Shown one piece after another: positions 8,042-20,600 of a stretch of 64,000 bases of DNA. Origin of the DNA: Dallia pectoralis (taxonomy: Eukaryota > Chordata > Actinopteri > Esociformes > Umbridae); the NCBI GenBank assembly GCA_029465975.1, contig CM055737.1, forward strand, positions 20,113,502 through 20,177,501, given 5' to 3'. The position numbers and the translations under genes are program-made. The notes beneath the pieces were generated by a model. It ran no database searches. It worked only from the letters and a program-made list of their open reading frames with translations, and was not told the origin of the DNA. The first letter of the stretch is position 1, and each line of letters begins with the position of its first letter.

Positions 8042-9187
8042 ATGGACGGATCTACTGTGGACGACTTGGAAATGGCTGGAGGGACACGCACTAATAATGA
8101 CAATGGACCGGAAAATGGACAAAGAGATGGACATGGAAATGATGGTAATAAGAAAAACAATTTTGGGAAGAAGAAATATATGAAGGAAGCAACAGTAATT
8201 GTAAATATGGACAGAGCGACTGGTGTAAAGGCAGAGGATATAATTAAGGCAGTAGCAGGGAAAGTTGGGGAAGGAAAACTTTTGGCGGTGAGACCGAGAC
8301 AGGGAGGGGAGTATGAGCTGACGGTGGAGAACGAGGAGCTGTGCGAAGTTTTATTAGAGGGCCTGGAAATAAATGGAGCTACATGTGAGGTCCGCCAGCT
8401 ACAAAATCGTGACTATGTGGTTTCTTTTATGCATGTGCCGGCTTATCTGGAGGATGAAAGCATTTTAGGAAAATTGATAGGATGGGGAGTTCTCCCCATT
8501 TCTGATTTAAAAAGACGATTGTATCCGGGCACTAACATCGAAGACGGGACCAGGTTTTTAAAAGTAAGATTCCCTAAAGCGGTTTCTTCTCTGCCCTATA
8601 GCACAAAACTAGACACTGCAGACGGGCCACAGTATTTCCGGGTGATGCACAGTCACCAGGTGAAAACCTGTAGGCTGTGCATGAGCCCGGAGCATATTAT
8701 GAAAGATTGCCCAACCTTTATGTGCTACAAGTGCGGTGAGAGGGGACATTTTGCTAGGAACTGCAATCCAGTAAGATGCCCAGAGTGTAGGGAGACATTG
8801 GATAAATGTGAGTGTTGGATGGAAGGGGAAGGTGAGAGGAGAGAAAATAAGGAGGATGAGCCGGAAAATGAGACACAGGAACAGAAGGATACAGAAGAGG
8901 GAGCTAACAACGGAGAGACGAGCGAAGACATTATTGAGAAGAAGAATGGTGAAGACGGAACCCAAGATGGAGGATTAGACGGGGCACAGATGGACATATC
9001 TTCCACAGATAACATTTTTATTCCTGAGGTGGAAAGCGTCAAACGAAAGACGGAACACAATAAAGACACTGACAGTGAAGGAGAGGCACAGGAGGAGTTG
9101 GAGAAGGACAAAGTGGAGACAGGGTTAACACGAAGGCGATCTTTTAAGGTAAAACCCAATGTGAAAGCTACAAGGAAAAAGCATTGA
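8042..9187 (+). pseudogene. Retrotransposon ORF1, C-terminally truncated by frameshift (copy 2)
   Basis: 381 residues from the ATG, identical in design to copy 1 ORF1 with both CX2CX4HX4C knuckles and the acidic stretch. One A is missing from the A run at about 9175-9180 relative to copy 1. This creates an early stop right after the basic RKK residues and removes about 22 C-terminal residues. It may be a consensus error in a homopolymer. The ORF2 start lies 58 nt beyond the premature stop, so the ORF overlap seen in copy 1 is lost here. Confidence 0.87.
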
Positions 9188-9244
9188 AAACTAGTTTAGG
9201 GAAAAGTTTCAATAGATATAAAGTGTTAGAGGATTTGGAGGAGG

Positions 9245-12200
9245 ATGAATGAGATGATGGGTTTTAGCTGTTTATTATCTTTTATCTTTTTAATGGTTTT
9301 AAGTTGTGTGAGTTTCAATGCAAGAGGGCTTATGGATTGGAGGAAATTTGAAAAGATTACAGAAAAATGTAAAGGGGAAGACATTATTGTATTACAAGAA
9401 ACTAACTGGAAGGAAAATGTGATGATTGATTTTAAAAAGAGATGGGATGGTGGGATTTTATACAATAATGGAGATGGGAGGATTGGGAGAGGAGTGGCTT
9501 TTTAATGAAGCATGATGTTTTTAAAGTAAGTAAAGTTGTTTATAGGGATAAAATAGGGAAATGTATAGTGATCAAGATAAACTGGGATGGAAGAGAATTG
9601 ATTTTAGTAAATGTACATGCGCCAACGGAGGAGAAGGAAAAGAAGGAGTTTTTTAATGTTTTAGGAATTATTATAAAGAAATACAAGGAAATAATTATGT
9701 TGGGGGATTTTAACACAGTTTTTAGTAAACGTGATATGGCAGAAGGAATGGTTTTAGAACAGATAGGGGAGAAATGAATTAAAAGCGTTGATGGGAGAAA
9801 ATAATATGATTGATGTATGGAGAGAAAGGAATGAAAACAAAGTAGAATTTTCAAGGAGACAAATAGTGGGGAATTTTGTGTGCCAAACGAGAATTGATTT
9901 TGTTTTATGTACGAGAAATGTGGAGGATTTTATCGAAAACATTAAGTATGAAGACGCAAGTTTTAGTGATCATAAGTTTTTATTTTTTAAATTAGATTGG
10001 AGTCAAGTGCGCAGAGGGCCAGGGTTATGGATTTTAAATGCAGAGATGCTTAAACAAGAAGGATATGTTTTACAAGTTAAAGAAATAATTGAACAGGAAA
10101 AGGGAAATGAAATGTATGAAGAGGATAAGAGACAATGGTGGGAGAATGTAAAGTTTTCAATCAAAAAGTTTTCAATAAAGTATTGTAGTTCAATAAGGAA
10201 ATACGAAAGGGACAAAGTAGAAGAAATAAAGGACAGTTTGGGAAAGGAATTGAAAAAGGACAATAAAGATATCCAAAAGATAATGGGAATAGAGGAGAAA
10301 CTGAAAGAAATGGAGGAAAAAGAATATGAGGGGGCAAGTTTAAGAAGTAAGGCAAAATATATGGTGGAGGGTGAAAAATGCACAAAGTTCTTTTTGATTT
10401 GGAAAAGAAGAAAGGAAAAGCAGAAACAATTAAAGAGATAAGAGGTAGAAATAGGGAAATTGTGGTAGGGAATGAAAACATTTTAGAAGAAATAAAAATA
10501 TTTTATGAAGACCTTTTTAGTACAAGGGGTGTAGAAGAGGGGGGAAAGGAGAATTTGTTAAATCAAATAACTGCAAAGATAAGCACGGTAGATGAAAAAG
10601 ATTGTGACCAAGCAATCAGGGAAGAAGAGATAGAAAATGCAATAGATCAGCTGAGTAAAAAGAAAAGTCCGGGAATAGATGGCTTGGGAAGTGAGTTCTA
10701 TATATGTTTTAAAGAGGTTTTAACAAAGATTTTAAAGGAGGTTTTTGATCGAATTTTTGAAAAAGGTGAAATTAATGAAAGAATGAGGATGGGATTAATG
10801 AAACTGATATATAAAAAGAAGGGGGAAAAGGTCGATTTAAAAAATTACAGACCAATCACAATGCAGAACACAGATCTTAAAATTTTAGCAAAGGTTTTAG
10901 CAAACAGATTGAAGGAAGTAATGCCAAGTATTGTTAAAACCAACCAAGCCTATGGAATAAAGGGAAGAGATATTGCAGACATCACTATGAGCATAAGGGA
11001 CACAATATGGTATATGAAAGAAAAAAAAAAAAAAGAAGATGGTTATGTTATCAGTCTGGATTTTGAAAAGGCTTTTGATAGGGTGGAACATGGGTATTTA
11101 TTTGCGGTTTTAAGGAGGTTTGGTTTTGGGGAAAATTTTATCAAATGGATTGAGATTTTATATAAGGGAGCATTAGCAAGGATAAAATGTAATGGTTTTT
11201 TAACAGACTGTTTTAGGATTACACGCTCAATAAGACAAGGGTGTCCACTGTCGGCTTTATTATATTCAATAGCGGCTGAGCCTTTGGGTCTGGCTATAAG
11301 AAAAGAAGCTGACATAAAGGGTATACAGATTGACGGTAATAAGATTGAAGGAAAAGTTTTTCAGTATGCTGATGACACTACGTTAATCGTAAAAGGAAAA
11401 GAGAGTGTCAAAGTAGTTATGAATGTTGTCGGAGATTATTGTAAAGGGTCTGGTAGTAAAATAAATGAGGATAAGACTGTGTACATGAGATTCGGTAAAG
11501 CCCCAGTGTTAATGGATTGTTTTAATTTTAAAGAAGTAGAGGAAATTAGGATCTTAGGCATTTTAATGGGGAAAAACGAGAGAAAAGTAAGAGATGAAAT
11601 GTGGGAGGGATTGATAAAGAACATTGAAAGACGTTTAAACTTTTGGAAATTAAGAACATTGACATTGAAGGGGAAGGTCTTAATATTGAATGTTTTAATG
11701 GTTTCAAAGTTATGGTATGTTTTATATGTCTCAGAGATGCCTTTGTGGTTTGAAAAGAGGATGAAGAAATGTTTTATAGATTTCTTATGGGGGGGGAAAC
11801 CGTCCAGAATAGCATACAATACAATTATAGGGAAGGTGGAAAAGGGAGGTCTGGGGTTACTGGACATAGAACAGAGAAAATATAGTTTAAGAGTGAAAAT
11901 AGTGAAAAAATACCTGCAAGGAGAATGCAAAATGGAGTGGACAAAAACAATGAAGTATTTTTAAACAGATGTAGGAATTTTAACATGGGGATGCCATTTT
12001 ATGGATGAAAACCAAAAACTGGATGACTGAGGGTTTACCGGAGTTTTATAGAGAGATGTTCAGTGCCTGGGGCAAATTTTTAACAACCATAAATTATGAT
12101 CCACAAGGGAGAGAAACAATTTTAAATCAGCCTCTGTTTTTAAATTGTAACATATTAAATCAAGGGAAAGAAATATTTTTTAAGAAATGGATGGCAGTGG

Positions 12201-13169
12201 GGATAACGAAAGTGAGAGATGTTTTATATGAATTTAAGGAGGGATTCTTACCGGTACAATGTGTGTTTGATGCAATGGAAGAGGCCAAAGAAGAATATAG
12301 TAAAAGTGAAATAACAACCAAGTATAAAATCATTAAAAATGCAATACCTGGAGAATGGATCAAAAGAATTGATAATATGGAAAGAGAGCGAAAGGAGAAG
12401 AAAATGTATGTTAACATGGAGGGGGAGCTTTATGATTTTAAGGAATGTACTGTTAAGAGCTTTTATTGTTTTTTTAGAGATGGTGTTTTTAAAGAGCCAT
12501 CTGTAAATCAGTATTGGGTGCTTAAATTCCCTGACCTTAAAACAGAGAGTATATGGGGAAATATGAGGGGTAGGTGTGTGGAAACAAAATTAGAATGTTT
12601 GGAATATTTTATAAGGCATAAAGTGGTGTTTACTGAGATTATTTTAAATAAGGTGGGATTGGCGCAAGATGCATGGTGTAAAGTGTGTCAGGAAAAAGAG
12701 GAGGGGATTTTACATATGTTTTTATATTGCAAGGAATTGGAGGATTTTTAAAGAACTGTAAACTTTTAGTTAAGGATTTGATTCAGGAATGGGATGAAGA
12801 TGTCATGGATTGGAGCAGAGTTTTTTTGCTGGGTTGGGAAAAGAAACATCGGAACAAACAGTTTACAAATCTGTGTGTTATGTTAATGAAAAGTGCAATA
12901 TGGGAAAGAAGAATTGTGGCTAAAAAGGAAAAAACTGTGTTAGATGTTTGGTCTGTTTTTAGAAAGAAAACTGAAGGATATTTGGCAAGATTGTATATGT
13001 TTTTAAAAGTGAAAAATGTTTGGACATCTTTTATGGTGTTTTTAATCCGCATGTTTTCTGTGTTTTAAGTGAACTGAATTGGAATTTGCCGGGAATTAAG
13101 TTCTTTAAAATAAATGGTTCTAACTTGACTGTGATGAGAACATATCCTAAAGCTGATCAATTTGATTAA
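9245..13169 (+). pseudogene. Retrotransposon ORF2, endonuclease-reverse transcriptase, frameshifted (copy 2)
   Basis: Same domain order as copy 1: endonuclease motifs over 9245-10000, reverse transcriptase with LDFEKAFD and YADD in the long frame 10378-11964, and the C-terminal CX2CX8HX4C motif near 12680-12730. It shares with copy 1 the breaks at T5 (9499-9503), G4 (9766-9769), T5 (12745-12749) and the final T5. It is intact where copy 1 is broken at 9649-9654 (T6) and 9983-9988 (T6). It has its own breaks at T5 10391-10395, T5 11958-11962 and G4 11987-11990. An A14 run before the catalytic domain (A8 in copy 1) adds two Lys codons in frame. Confidence 0.9.
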
Positions 13170-13197
13170 TTATTTTGGATCTGATTCCTGAGTTGAG

Positions 13198-13231
<34 letters not shown>

Positions 13232-13235
13232 GCCC
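13198..13235 (+). other. Poly(A) tail and 3' target-site duplication of copy 2
   Basis: An A33 tract at 13198-13230 is followed by CGCCC (13231-13235), which repeats the CGCCC at 7816-7820. The sequence continues as 5S nt 31 onward. This is the normal signature of target-primed reverse transcription. Confidence 0.88.
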
Positions 13236-13323
13236 GATCTCGTCTGATCTCGGAAGCCAAGCAGGGTTGGGCTTGGTTAGTACTTGGATGGGAGACCGCC
13301 TGGGAATATCTAGTGTTGTAAGC
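13231..13323 (+). pseudogene. 3' fragment of 5S gene split by copy 2
   Basis: Gene nt 26-118 including the duplicated CGCCC. Subtype GGGTTGGGC/CCTGGG. Confidence 0.92.
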
Positions 13324-13419
13324 ATTTTGTTATTTTCTTGGCGGGAAGAAACAATCAATCAAAAAGTTAATTATGCAGTGAAGAAATCAATAAGAGCTGT
13401 AATTTCAACTTTTCTAATA

Positions 13420-13528
13420 GCTTACGGCCACACCACCCTGAAAACGCCTCGATCTCGGAAGCCAAGCAGGGTCGGGCTTGGTTAGTACTTGGATGGGAGA
13501 CCGCCTAGGAATATCTAGTGTTGTAAGC
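13420..13528 (+). pseudogene. 5S gene with 9-nt deletion
   Basis: 109 nt. The junction CGCCTCGATCTCGG differs from both common deletion types and lies at the insertion target. Confidence 0.82.
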
Positions 13529-13624
13529 ATTTTGTTATTTTCTTGGCGGGAAGAAACAATCAATCAAAAAGTTAATTATGCAGTGAAGAAATCAATAACA
13601 GCTGTAATTTCAACTGTTCTAATA

Positions 13625-13742
13625 GCTTACGGCCACACCACCCTGAAAACGCCCGATCTCGTCTGATCTCGGAAGCCAAGCAGGGTCGGGCTTGGTTAGT
13701 ACTTGGATGGGAGACCGCCTAGGAATATCTAGTGTTGTAAGC
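13625..13742 (+). rRNA. 5S rRNA gene
   Basis: Intact 118 nt, GGGTCGGGC/CCTAGG subtype. Confidence 0.94.
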
Positions 13743-13838
13743 ATTTTGTTATTTTCTTGGCGGGAAGAAACAATCAATCAAAAAGTTAATTATGCAGTGA
13801 AGAAATCAATAAGAGCTGTAATTTCAACTTTTCTAATA

Positions 13839-13946
13839 GCTTACGGCCACACCACCCTGAAAACGCCCGATCTCGGAAGCCAAGCAGGGTCGGGCTTGGT
13901 TAGTACTTGGATGGGAGACCGCCTAGGAATATCTAGTGTTGTAAGC
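13839..13946 (+). pseudogene. 5S gene with 10-nt deletion but normal A box
   Basis: 108 nt. The GATCTCGTCT deletion occurs here with CCAAGCAGGG unchanged, so the deletion can occur apart from the CCAAACATGG change. Confidence 0.83.
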
Positions 13947-14042
13947 ATTTTGTTATTTTCTTGGCGGGAAGAAACAATCAATCAAAAAGTTAATTATGCA
14001 GTGAAGAAATCAATAAGAGCTGTAATTTCAACTTGTCTTATC

Positions 14043-14158
14043 GCTTACGGCCACACCACCCTGAAAACGCCCGATCTCGTCGATCTCGAAGCCAAGCAGG
14101 GTCGGGCTTGGTTAGTACTTGGATGGGCGACCGCCTAGGAATATCTAGTGTTGTAAGC
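14043..14158 (+). pseudogene. 5S gene with two small deletions
   Basis: 116 nt: GATCTCGTCGATCTCGAAGCC lacks one base in each of two places. TGGGCGACC replaces TGGGAGACC in the C box. The upstream spacer ends CTTGTCTTATC, a recurring spacer subtype. Confidence 0.8.
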
Positions 14159-14254
14159 ATTTTGTTATTTTCTTGGCGGGAAGAAACAATCTATCAAAAA
14201 GTTAATTATGCAGTGAAGAAATCAATAACAGCTGTAATTTCAACTCTTCTAATA

Positions 14255-14372
14255 GCCTACGGCCACACCACCCTGAAAACGCCCGATCTCGTCTGATCTC
14301 GGAAGCCAAGCAGGGTTGGGCTTGGTTAGTACTTGGATGGGAGACCGCCTGGGAATATCTAGTGTTGTAAGC
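14255..14372 (+). rRNA. 5S rRNA gene
   Basis: 118 nt with a GCCTAC 5' end, which leaves a C-A mismatch in helix I against GTAAGC. Confidence 0.9.
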
Positions 14373-14468
14373 ATTTTGTTATTTTCTTGGCGGGAAGAAA
14401 CAATCAATCAAAAAGTTAATTATGCAGTGAAGAAATCAATAAGAGCTGTAATTTCAACTTTTCTAATA

Positions 14469-14586
14469 GCTTACGGCCACACCACCCTGAAAACGCCCGA
14501 TCTCGTCTGATCTCGGAAGCCAAGCAGGGTCGGGCTTGGTTAGTACTTGGATGGGAGACCGCCTAGGAATATCTAGTGTTGTAAGC
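14469..14586 (+). rRNA. 5S rRNA gene
   Basis: Intact 118 nt, GGGTCGGGC/CCTAGG subtype. Confidence 0.94.
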
Positions 14587-14681
14587 ATTTTGTTATTTTC
14601 TTGGCGGGAAGAAACAATCTATCAAAAAGTTAATTATGCAGTGAAGAAATCAATAACAGCTGTAATTTCAACTTTCTAATA

Positions 14682-14798
14682 GCTTACGGCCACACCACCC
14701 TGAAAACGCCCGATCTCGTCTGATCTCGGAGCCAAACATGGTCGGGCTTGGTTAGTACTTGGATGGGAGACCGCCTAGGAATATCTAGTGTTGTAAGC
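14682..14798 (+). rRNA. 5S rRNA gene, 1-nt deletion with altered A box
   Basis: 117 nt: GGAGCCAAACATGG. It has the CCAAACATGG change without the 10-nt deletion, which suggests recombination between subtypes. Confidence 0.83.
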
Positions 14799-14894
14799 AT
14801 TTTGTTATTTTCTTGGCGGGAAGAAACAATCAATCAAAAAGTTAATTATGCAGTGAAGAAATCAATAACAGCTGTAATTTCAACTGTTCTAATA

Positions 14895-15012
14895 GCTTAC
14901 GGCCACACCACCCTGAAAACGCCCGATCTCGTCTGATCTCGGAAGCCAAGCAGGGTTGGGCTTGGTTAGTACTTGGATGGGAGACCGCCTGGGAATATCT
15001 AGTGTTGTAAGC
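14895..15012 (+). rRNA. 5S rRNA gene
   Basis: Intact 118 nt, GGGTTGGGC/CCTGGG subtype. Confidence 0.94.
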
Positions 15013-15108
15013 ATTTTGTTATTTTCTTGGCGGGAAGAAACAATCAATCAAAAAGTTAATTATGCAGTGAAGAAATCAATAAGAGCTGTAATTTCAACTT
15101 TTCTAATA

Positions 15109-15216
15109 GCTTACGGCCACACCACCCTGAAAACGCCCGATCTCGGAAGCCAAACATGGTCGGGCTTGGTTAGTACTTGGATGGGAGACCGCCTAGGAAT
15201 ATCTAGTGTTGTAAGC
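15109..15216 (+). pseudogene. 5S gene with 10-nt deletion (type B)
   Basis: 108 nt with CCAAACATGG, essentially the same as the unit at 7159. Confidence 0.85.
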
Positions 15217-15312
15217 ATTTTGTTATTTTCTTGGCGGGAATAAACAATCAATCAAAAAGTTAATTATGCAGTGAAGAAATCAATAAGAGCTGTAATTTCA
15301 ACTTTTCTAATA

Positions 15313-15430
15313 GCTTACGGCCACACCACCCTGAAAACGCCCGATCTCGTCTGATCTCGGAAGCCAAACAGGGTTGGGCTTGGTTAGTACTTGGATGGGA
15401 GACCGCCTAGGAATATCTAGTGTTGTAAGC
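15313..15430 (+). rRNA. 5S rRNA gene
   Basis: 118 nt; CCAAACAGG in place of CCAAGCAGG. Confidence 0.91.
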
Positions 15431-15525
15431 ATTTTGTTATTTTCTTGGCGGGAAGAAACAATCAATCAAAAAGTTAATTATGCAGTGAAGAAATCAATAA
15501 GAGCTGTAATTTCAACTTTCTTATA

Positions 15526-15643
15526 GCTTACGGCCACACCACCCTGAAAACGCCCGATCTCATCTGATCTCGGAAGCCAAGCAGGGTCGGGCTTGGTTAG
15601 TACTTGGATGGGAGACCGCCTAGGAATATCTAGTGTTGTAAGC
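15526..15643 (+). rRNA. 5S rRNA gene
   Basis: 118 nt; GATCTCATCTG replaces GATCTCGTCTG. Confidence 0.91.
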
Positions 15644-15739
15644 ATTTTGTTATTTTCTTGGCGGGAAGAAACAATCAATCAAAAAGTTAATTATGCAGTG
15701 AAGAAATCAATAACAGCTGTAATTTCAACTGTTCTAATT

Positions 15740-15809
15740 GCTTACGGCCACACCACCCTGAAAACGCCCGATCTCGGAAACCAAACAGGGTCGGGCTTGG
15801 TTAGTACTT
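15740..15809 (+). pseudogene. 5S gene cut by assembly gap, 10-nt deletion type
   Basis: Only the first 70 bp are present. It reads GATCTCGGAAACCAAACAGG, with the 10-nt deletion and the AAACCAAAC variant. Confidence 0.8.
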
Positions 15810-16309
15810 NNNNNNNNNNNNNNNNNNNNNNNNNNNNNNNNNNNNNNNNNNNNNNNNNNNNNNNNNNNNNNNNNNNNNNNNNNNNNNNNNNNNNNNNNNN
15901 NNNNNNNNNNNNNNNNNNNNNNNNNNNNNNNNNNNNNNNNNNNNNNNNNNNNNNNNNNNNNNNNNNNNNNNNNNNNNNNNNNNNNNNNNNNNNNNNNNNN
16001 NNNNNNNNNNNNNNNNNNNNNNNNNNNNNNNNNNNNNNNNNNNNNNNNNNNNNNNNNNNNNNNNNNNNNNNNNNNNNNNNNNNNNNNNNNNNNNNNNNNN
16101 NNNNNNNNNNNNNNNNNNNNNNNNNNNNNNNNNNNNNNNNNNNNNNNNNNNNNNNNNNNNNNNNNNNNNNNNNNNNNNNNNNNNNNNNNNNNNNNNNNNN
16201 NNNNNNNNNNNNNNNNNNNNNNNNNNNNNNNNNNNNNNNNNNNNNNNNNNNNNNNNNNNNNNNNNNNNNNNNNNNNNNNNNNNNNNNNNNNNNNNNNNNN
16301 NNNNNNNNN
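15810..16309. other. Assembly gap of exactly 500 N
   Basis: Fixed-size gap, so its true length is unknown. 5S units read + before it and - after it. Confidence 0.99.
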
Positions 16310-16442
16310 CGAGATCAGGCGTTTTCAAGGTGGTGTGGCCGTAGGGTATAAGAACATTTGAAAATACAGCTGTTATTGATTTCTTCACTGCATAATTAAC
16401 TTTTTGATTGATTGTTTCTTCCCGCCATGAAAATAACTAAAT

Positions 16443-16560
16443 GCTTACAACACTAGATATTCCTAGGCGGTCTCCCATTCAAGTACTAACCAAGCCCAAC
16501 TCTGCTTGGCTTCCGAGATCAGACGAGATCGGGCGTTTTCAGGGTGGTGTGGCCGTAAGC
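16443..16560 (-). rRNA. 5S rRNA gene
   Basis: First complete gene after the gap, 118 nt. CTTGAATGGG replaces CTTGGATGGG in the C box and GCAGAGTTGGG replaces GCAGGGTTGGG in the A box. Confidence 0.92.
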
Positions 16561-16656
16561 TATTAGAAAAGTTGAAATTACAGCTCTTATTGATTTCTTC
16601 ACTGCATATTTAACTTTTTGATTGATTGTTTCTTCCCGCCAAGAAAATAACAAAAT

Positions 16657-16774
16657 GCTAACAACACTAGATATTCCTAGGCGGTCTCCCATCCAAGTAC
16701 TAACCAAGCCCGACCCTGCTTGGCTTCCGAGATCAGACGAGATCGGGCATTTTCAGGGTGGTGTGGCCGTAAGC
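16657..16774 (-). rRNA. 5S rRNA gene
   Basis: 118 nt with GTTAGC in place of GTAAGC at the 3' end, which weakens helix I, and AAAATGCCCG at the target site. Confidence 0.91.
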
Positions 16775-17492
16775 TATTAGAAAAGTTGAAATTACAGCTC
16801 TTACTGATTTCTTCACTTCATAATTAACTTTTTGTTTGATTGTTTCTTCCCGCCATGAAAATAACAAAATGCTTACAACACTATATATTCCTAGGCGGTC
16901 TCCCATCCAAGTACTAACCAAGCCCGACCATGTTTGGCTTCCGAGATCGGGCGTTTTCAGGGTGGTGTGGCCGTAAGCGATAAGACAAGTTGAAATTACA
17001 GCTCTTATTGATTTCTTCACTTCATAATTAACTTTTTGTTTGATTGTTTCTTCCCGCCATGAAAATAACAAAATGCTTACAACACTATATATTCCTAGGC
17101 GGTCTCCCATCCAAGTACTAACCAAGCCCGACCATGTTTGGCTTCCGAGATCGGGCGTTTTCAGGGTGGTGTGGCCGTAAGCGATAAGACAAGTTGAAAT
17201 TACAGCTCTTATTGATTTCTTCACTGCATAATTAACTTTTTGATTGATTGTTTCTTCCCGCCAAGAAAATAACAAAATGCTTACAACACTAGATATTCCT
17301 AGGCGGTCTCCCATCCAAGTACTAACCAAGCCCGACCCTGCTTGGCTTCCGAGGTCAGACGAGATCGGGCGTTTTCAGGGTGGTGTGGCCGTAAGCTATT
17401 AGAAAAGTTGAAATTACAGCTCTTATTGATTTCTTCACTGCATAATTAACTTTTTGATTGATTGTTTCTTCCCGCCAAGAAAATAACATAAT

Positions 17493-17610
17493 GCTTACAA
17501 CACTAGATATTCCCAGGCGGTTTCCCATCCAAGTACTAACCAAGCCCAACCCTGCTTGGCTTCCGAGATCAGACGAGATCGGGCGTTTTCAGGGGGGTGT
17601 GGCCGTAAGC
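17493..17610 (-). rRNA. 5S rRNA gene
   Basis: 118 nt; ACACCCCCCTG near the 5' end, as in the gene hit by copy 1, and a TGGGAAACC C-box change. Confidence 0.91.
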
Positions 17611-20600
17611 TATTAGACAAGTTGAAATTACAGCTCTTATTGATTTCTTCACTGCATAATTCACTTTTTGATTGATTGTTTCTTCCCGCCAAGAAAATAA
17701 AAAAATGCTTACAACACTAGATATTCCTAGGCGGTCTCCCATCCAAGTACTAACCAAGCCCGACCCTGCTTGGCTTCCGAGATCAGACGAGATCGGGCGT
17801 TTTCAGGGTGGTGTGGCCATAAGTTATTAGAAAAGTTGAAATTACAGCTCTTATTGATTTCTTCACTGCATAATTAACTTTTTGATTGTTTGTTTCTTCC
17901 CGCCAAGAAAATAACAAAATGCTTACAACACTAGATATACCCAGGCGGTCTCCCATCCAAGTACTAACCAAGCCCAACTCTGCTTGGCTTCCGAGATCAG
18001 ACGAGATCGGGCGTTTTCAGGGTGGTGTGGCCGTAAGCTATTAGAAAAGTTGAAATTACAGCTCTTATTGATTTCTTCACTGCATAATTAACTTTTTGAT
18101 TGTTTGTTTCTTCCCGCCAAGAAAATAACAAAATGCTTACAACACTAGATATTCCCAGGAGGTCTCCCATCCAAGTACTAACCAAGCCCGACCCTGTTTG
18201 GTTTTCCCGAGATCAGGCGTTTTCAGGGTGGTGTGGCCGAGGTAAGCTATTAGAAAAGTTGAAATTACAGCTCTTATTGATTTCTTCACTGCATAATTAA
18301 CTTTTTGATTGATTGTTTCTTCCCGCCAAGAAAATAACATAATGCTTACAACACTAGATATTCCCAGGCGGTTTCCCATCCAAGTACTAACCAAGCCCAA
18401 CCCTGCTTGGCTTCCGAGATCAGACGAGATCGGGCGTTTTCAGGGGGTGTGGCCGTAAGCTATTAGAAAGTTGAAATTACAGCTCTTATTGATTTCTTCA
18501 CTGCATAATTTAACTTTTTGATTGATTGTTTCTTCCCGCCAAGAAAATAAAAAAATGCTTTACAACACTAGATATTCCTAGGCGGTCTCCCATCCAAGTA
18601 CTAACCAAGCCCGACCCTGCTTGGCTTCCGAGATCAGACGAGATCGGGCGTTTTCAGGGTGGTGTGGCCATAAGTTATGGAAAAGTTGAAATTACAGCTC
18701 TTATTGATTTCTTCACTGCATAATTAACTTTTTGATTGTTTGTTTCTTCCCGCCAAGAAAATAACAAAATGCTTACAACACTAGATATTCCCAGGCGGTC
18801 TCCCATCCAAGTACTAACCAAGCCCAACTCTGCTTGGCTTCCGAGATCAGACGAGATCGGGCGTTTTCAGGGTGGTGTGGCCGTAAGCTATTAGAAAAGT
18901 TGAAATTACAGCTCTTATTGATTTCTTCACTGCATAATTAACTTTTTGATTGTTTGTTTCTTCCCGCCAAGAAAATAACAAAATGCTTACAACACTAGAT
19001 ATTCCCAGGAGGTCTCCCATCCAAGTACTAACCAAGCCCGACCCTGTTTGGTTTCCCGAGATCAGGCGTTTTCAGGGTGGTGTGGCCGTAAGCTATTAGA
19101 AAAGTTGAAATTACAGCTCTTATTGATTTCTTCACTGCATAATTAACTTTTTGATTGATTGTTTCTTCCCGCCAAGAAAATAACATAATGCTTACAACAC
19201 TAGATATTCCCAGGCGGTCTCCCATCCAAGTACTAACCAAGCCCAACTCTGCTTGGCTTCCGAGATCAGACGAGATCGGGCGTTTTCAGGGTGGTGTGGC
19301 CGTAAGCTATTAGAAAAGTTGAAATTACAGCTCTTATTGATTTCTTCACTGCATATTTAACTTTTTGATTGATTGTTTCTTCCCGCCAAGAAAATAACAA
19401 AATGCTTTACAACACTAGATATTCCTAGGCGGTCTCCCATCCAAGTACTAACCAAGCCCGACCCTGCTTGGCTTCCGAGATCAGACGAGATCGGGCGTTT
19501 TCAGGGTGGTGTGGCCGTAAGCTTTAATGGAAAAGTTGAAATTACAGCTCTTATTGATTTCTTCACTGCATAATTAACTTTTTGATTGATTGTTTCTTCC
19601 CGCCAAGAAAATAACATAATGCTTACAACACTAGATATTCCCAGGCGGTCTCCCATCGAAGTACTAACCAAGCCCAACCCTGCTTGGCTTCCGAGATCAG
19701 ACGAGATCGGGCGTTTTCAGGGGGGTGTGGCTGTAAGCTAATAGACAAGTTGAAATTACAGCTCTTATTGATTTCTTCACTGCATAATTCACTTTTTGAT
19801 TGATTGTTTCTTCCCGCCATGAAAATAACAAAATGCTTACAACACTATATATTCCTAGGCGGTCTCCCATCCAAGTACTAACCAAGCCCGACCATGTTTG
19901 GCTTCCGAGATCGGGCGTTTTCTGGGTGGTGTGGCCGTAAGCTATTAGAAAAGTTGAAATTACAGCTCTTATTGATTTCTTCACTGCATAATTAACTTTT
20001 TGATTGATTGTTTCTTCCCGCCATGAAAATAACAAAATGCTTACAATACTAGATATTCCTAGGCGGTCTCCCATCCAAGTACTAACCAAGCCCAACTCTG
20101 CTTGGCTTCCGAGATCAGACGAGATCGGGCGTTTTCAGGGTGGTGTGGCCGTAAGCTATTAGAAAAGTTGAAATTACAGCTCTTATTGATTTCTTCACTG
20201 CATATTTAACTTTTTGATTGATTGTTTCTTCCCGCCAAGAAAATAACAAAATGCTTACAACACTAGATATTCCCAGGCGGTCTCCCATCCAAGTACTAAC
20301 CAAGCCCGACCCTGCTTGGCTTCCGAGATCAGACGAGATCGGGCGTTTTCAGGGTGGTGTGGCCGTAAGCTATTAGAAAAGTTGAAATTACAGCTCTTAT
20401 TGATTTCTTCACTGCATAATTAACTTTTTGATTGATTGTTTCTTCCCGCCAAGAAAATAACAAAATGCTTACAACACTAGATATTCCTAGGCGGTCTCCC
20501 ATCCAAGTACTAACCAAGCCCGACCCTGCTTGGCTTCCGAGATCAGACGAGATCGGGCGTTTTCAGGGTGGTGGGGCCGTAATCTATTAGAAAAGTTGAA

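Larger units (their letters stand above)
7821..13230 (+). mobile_element. Full-length 5S-specific non-LTR retrotransposon, copy 2 (Mutsu-like)
   Basis: 5.4 kb, nearly identical to copy 1 along its length and inserted after the same 5S nucleotide. It ends in an uninterrupted A run (13198-13230) followed by CGCCCGATCTCG. This gives a target-site duplication of CGCCC, up to AAAACGCCC if shared A's are counted. The 3' UTR differs from copy 1 (TAATTATTTTGGATCTGATTCC, without the GATTAATTTTTTGG repeat). Flanking 5S variants also differ. I infer two independent insertions from closely related sources. Confidence 0.93.
13231..15809 (+). repeat. 5S rDNA tandem array, segment 3
   Basis: The split gene's 3' part, eleven complete genes and one gene cut by the assembly gap at 15810. 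Deleted and full-length genes alternate irregularly. Confidence 0.96.

Noticed and set aside
1561..13230. Both full-length elements as one segmental duplication
   Set aside because: The 5S flanks (ACACCCCCCTG versus ATACCAGCCTG), 3' junctions, tails and 3' UTRs differ, which favours two insertions, although conversion of the interior cannot be excluded.
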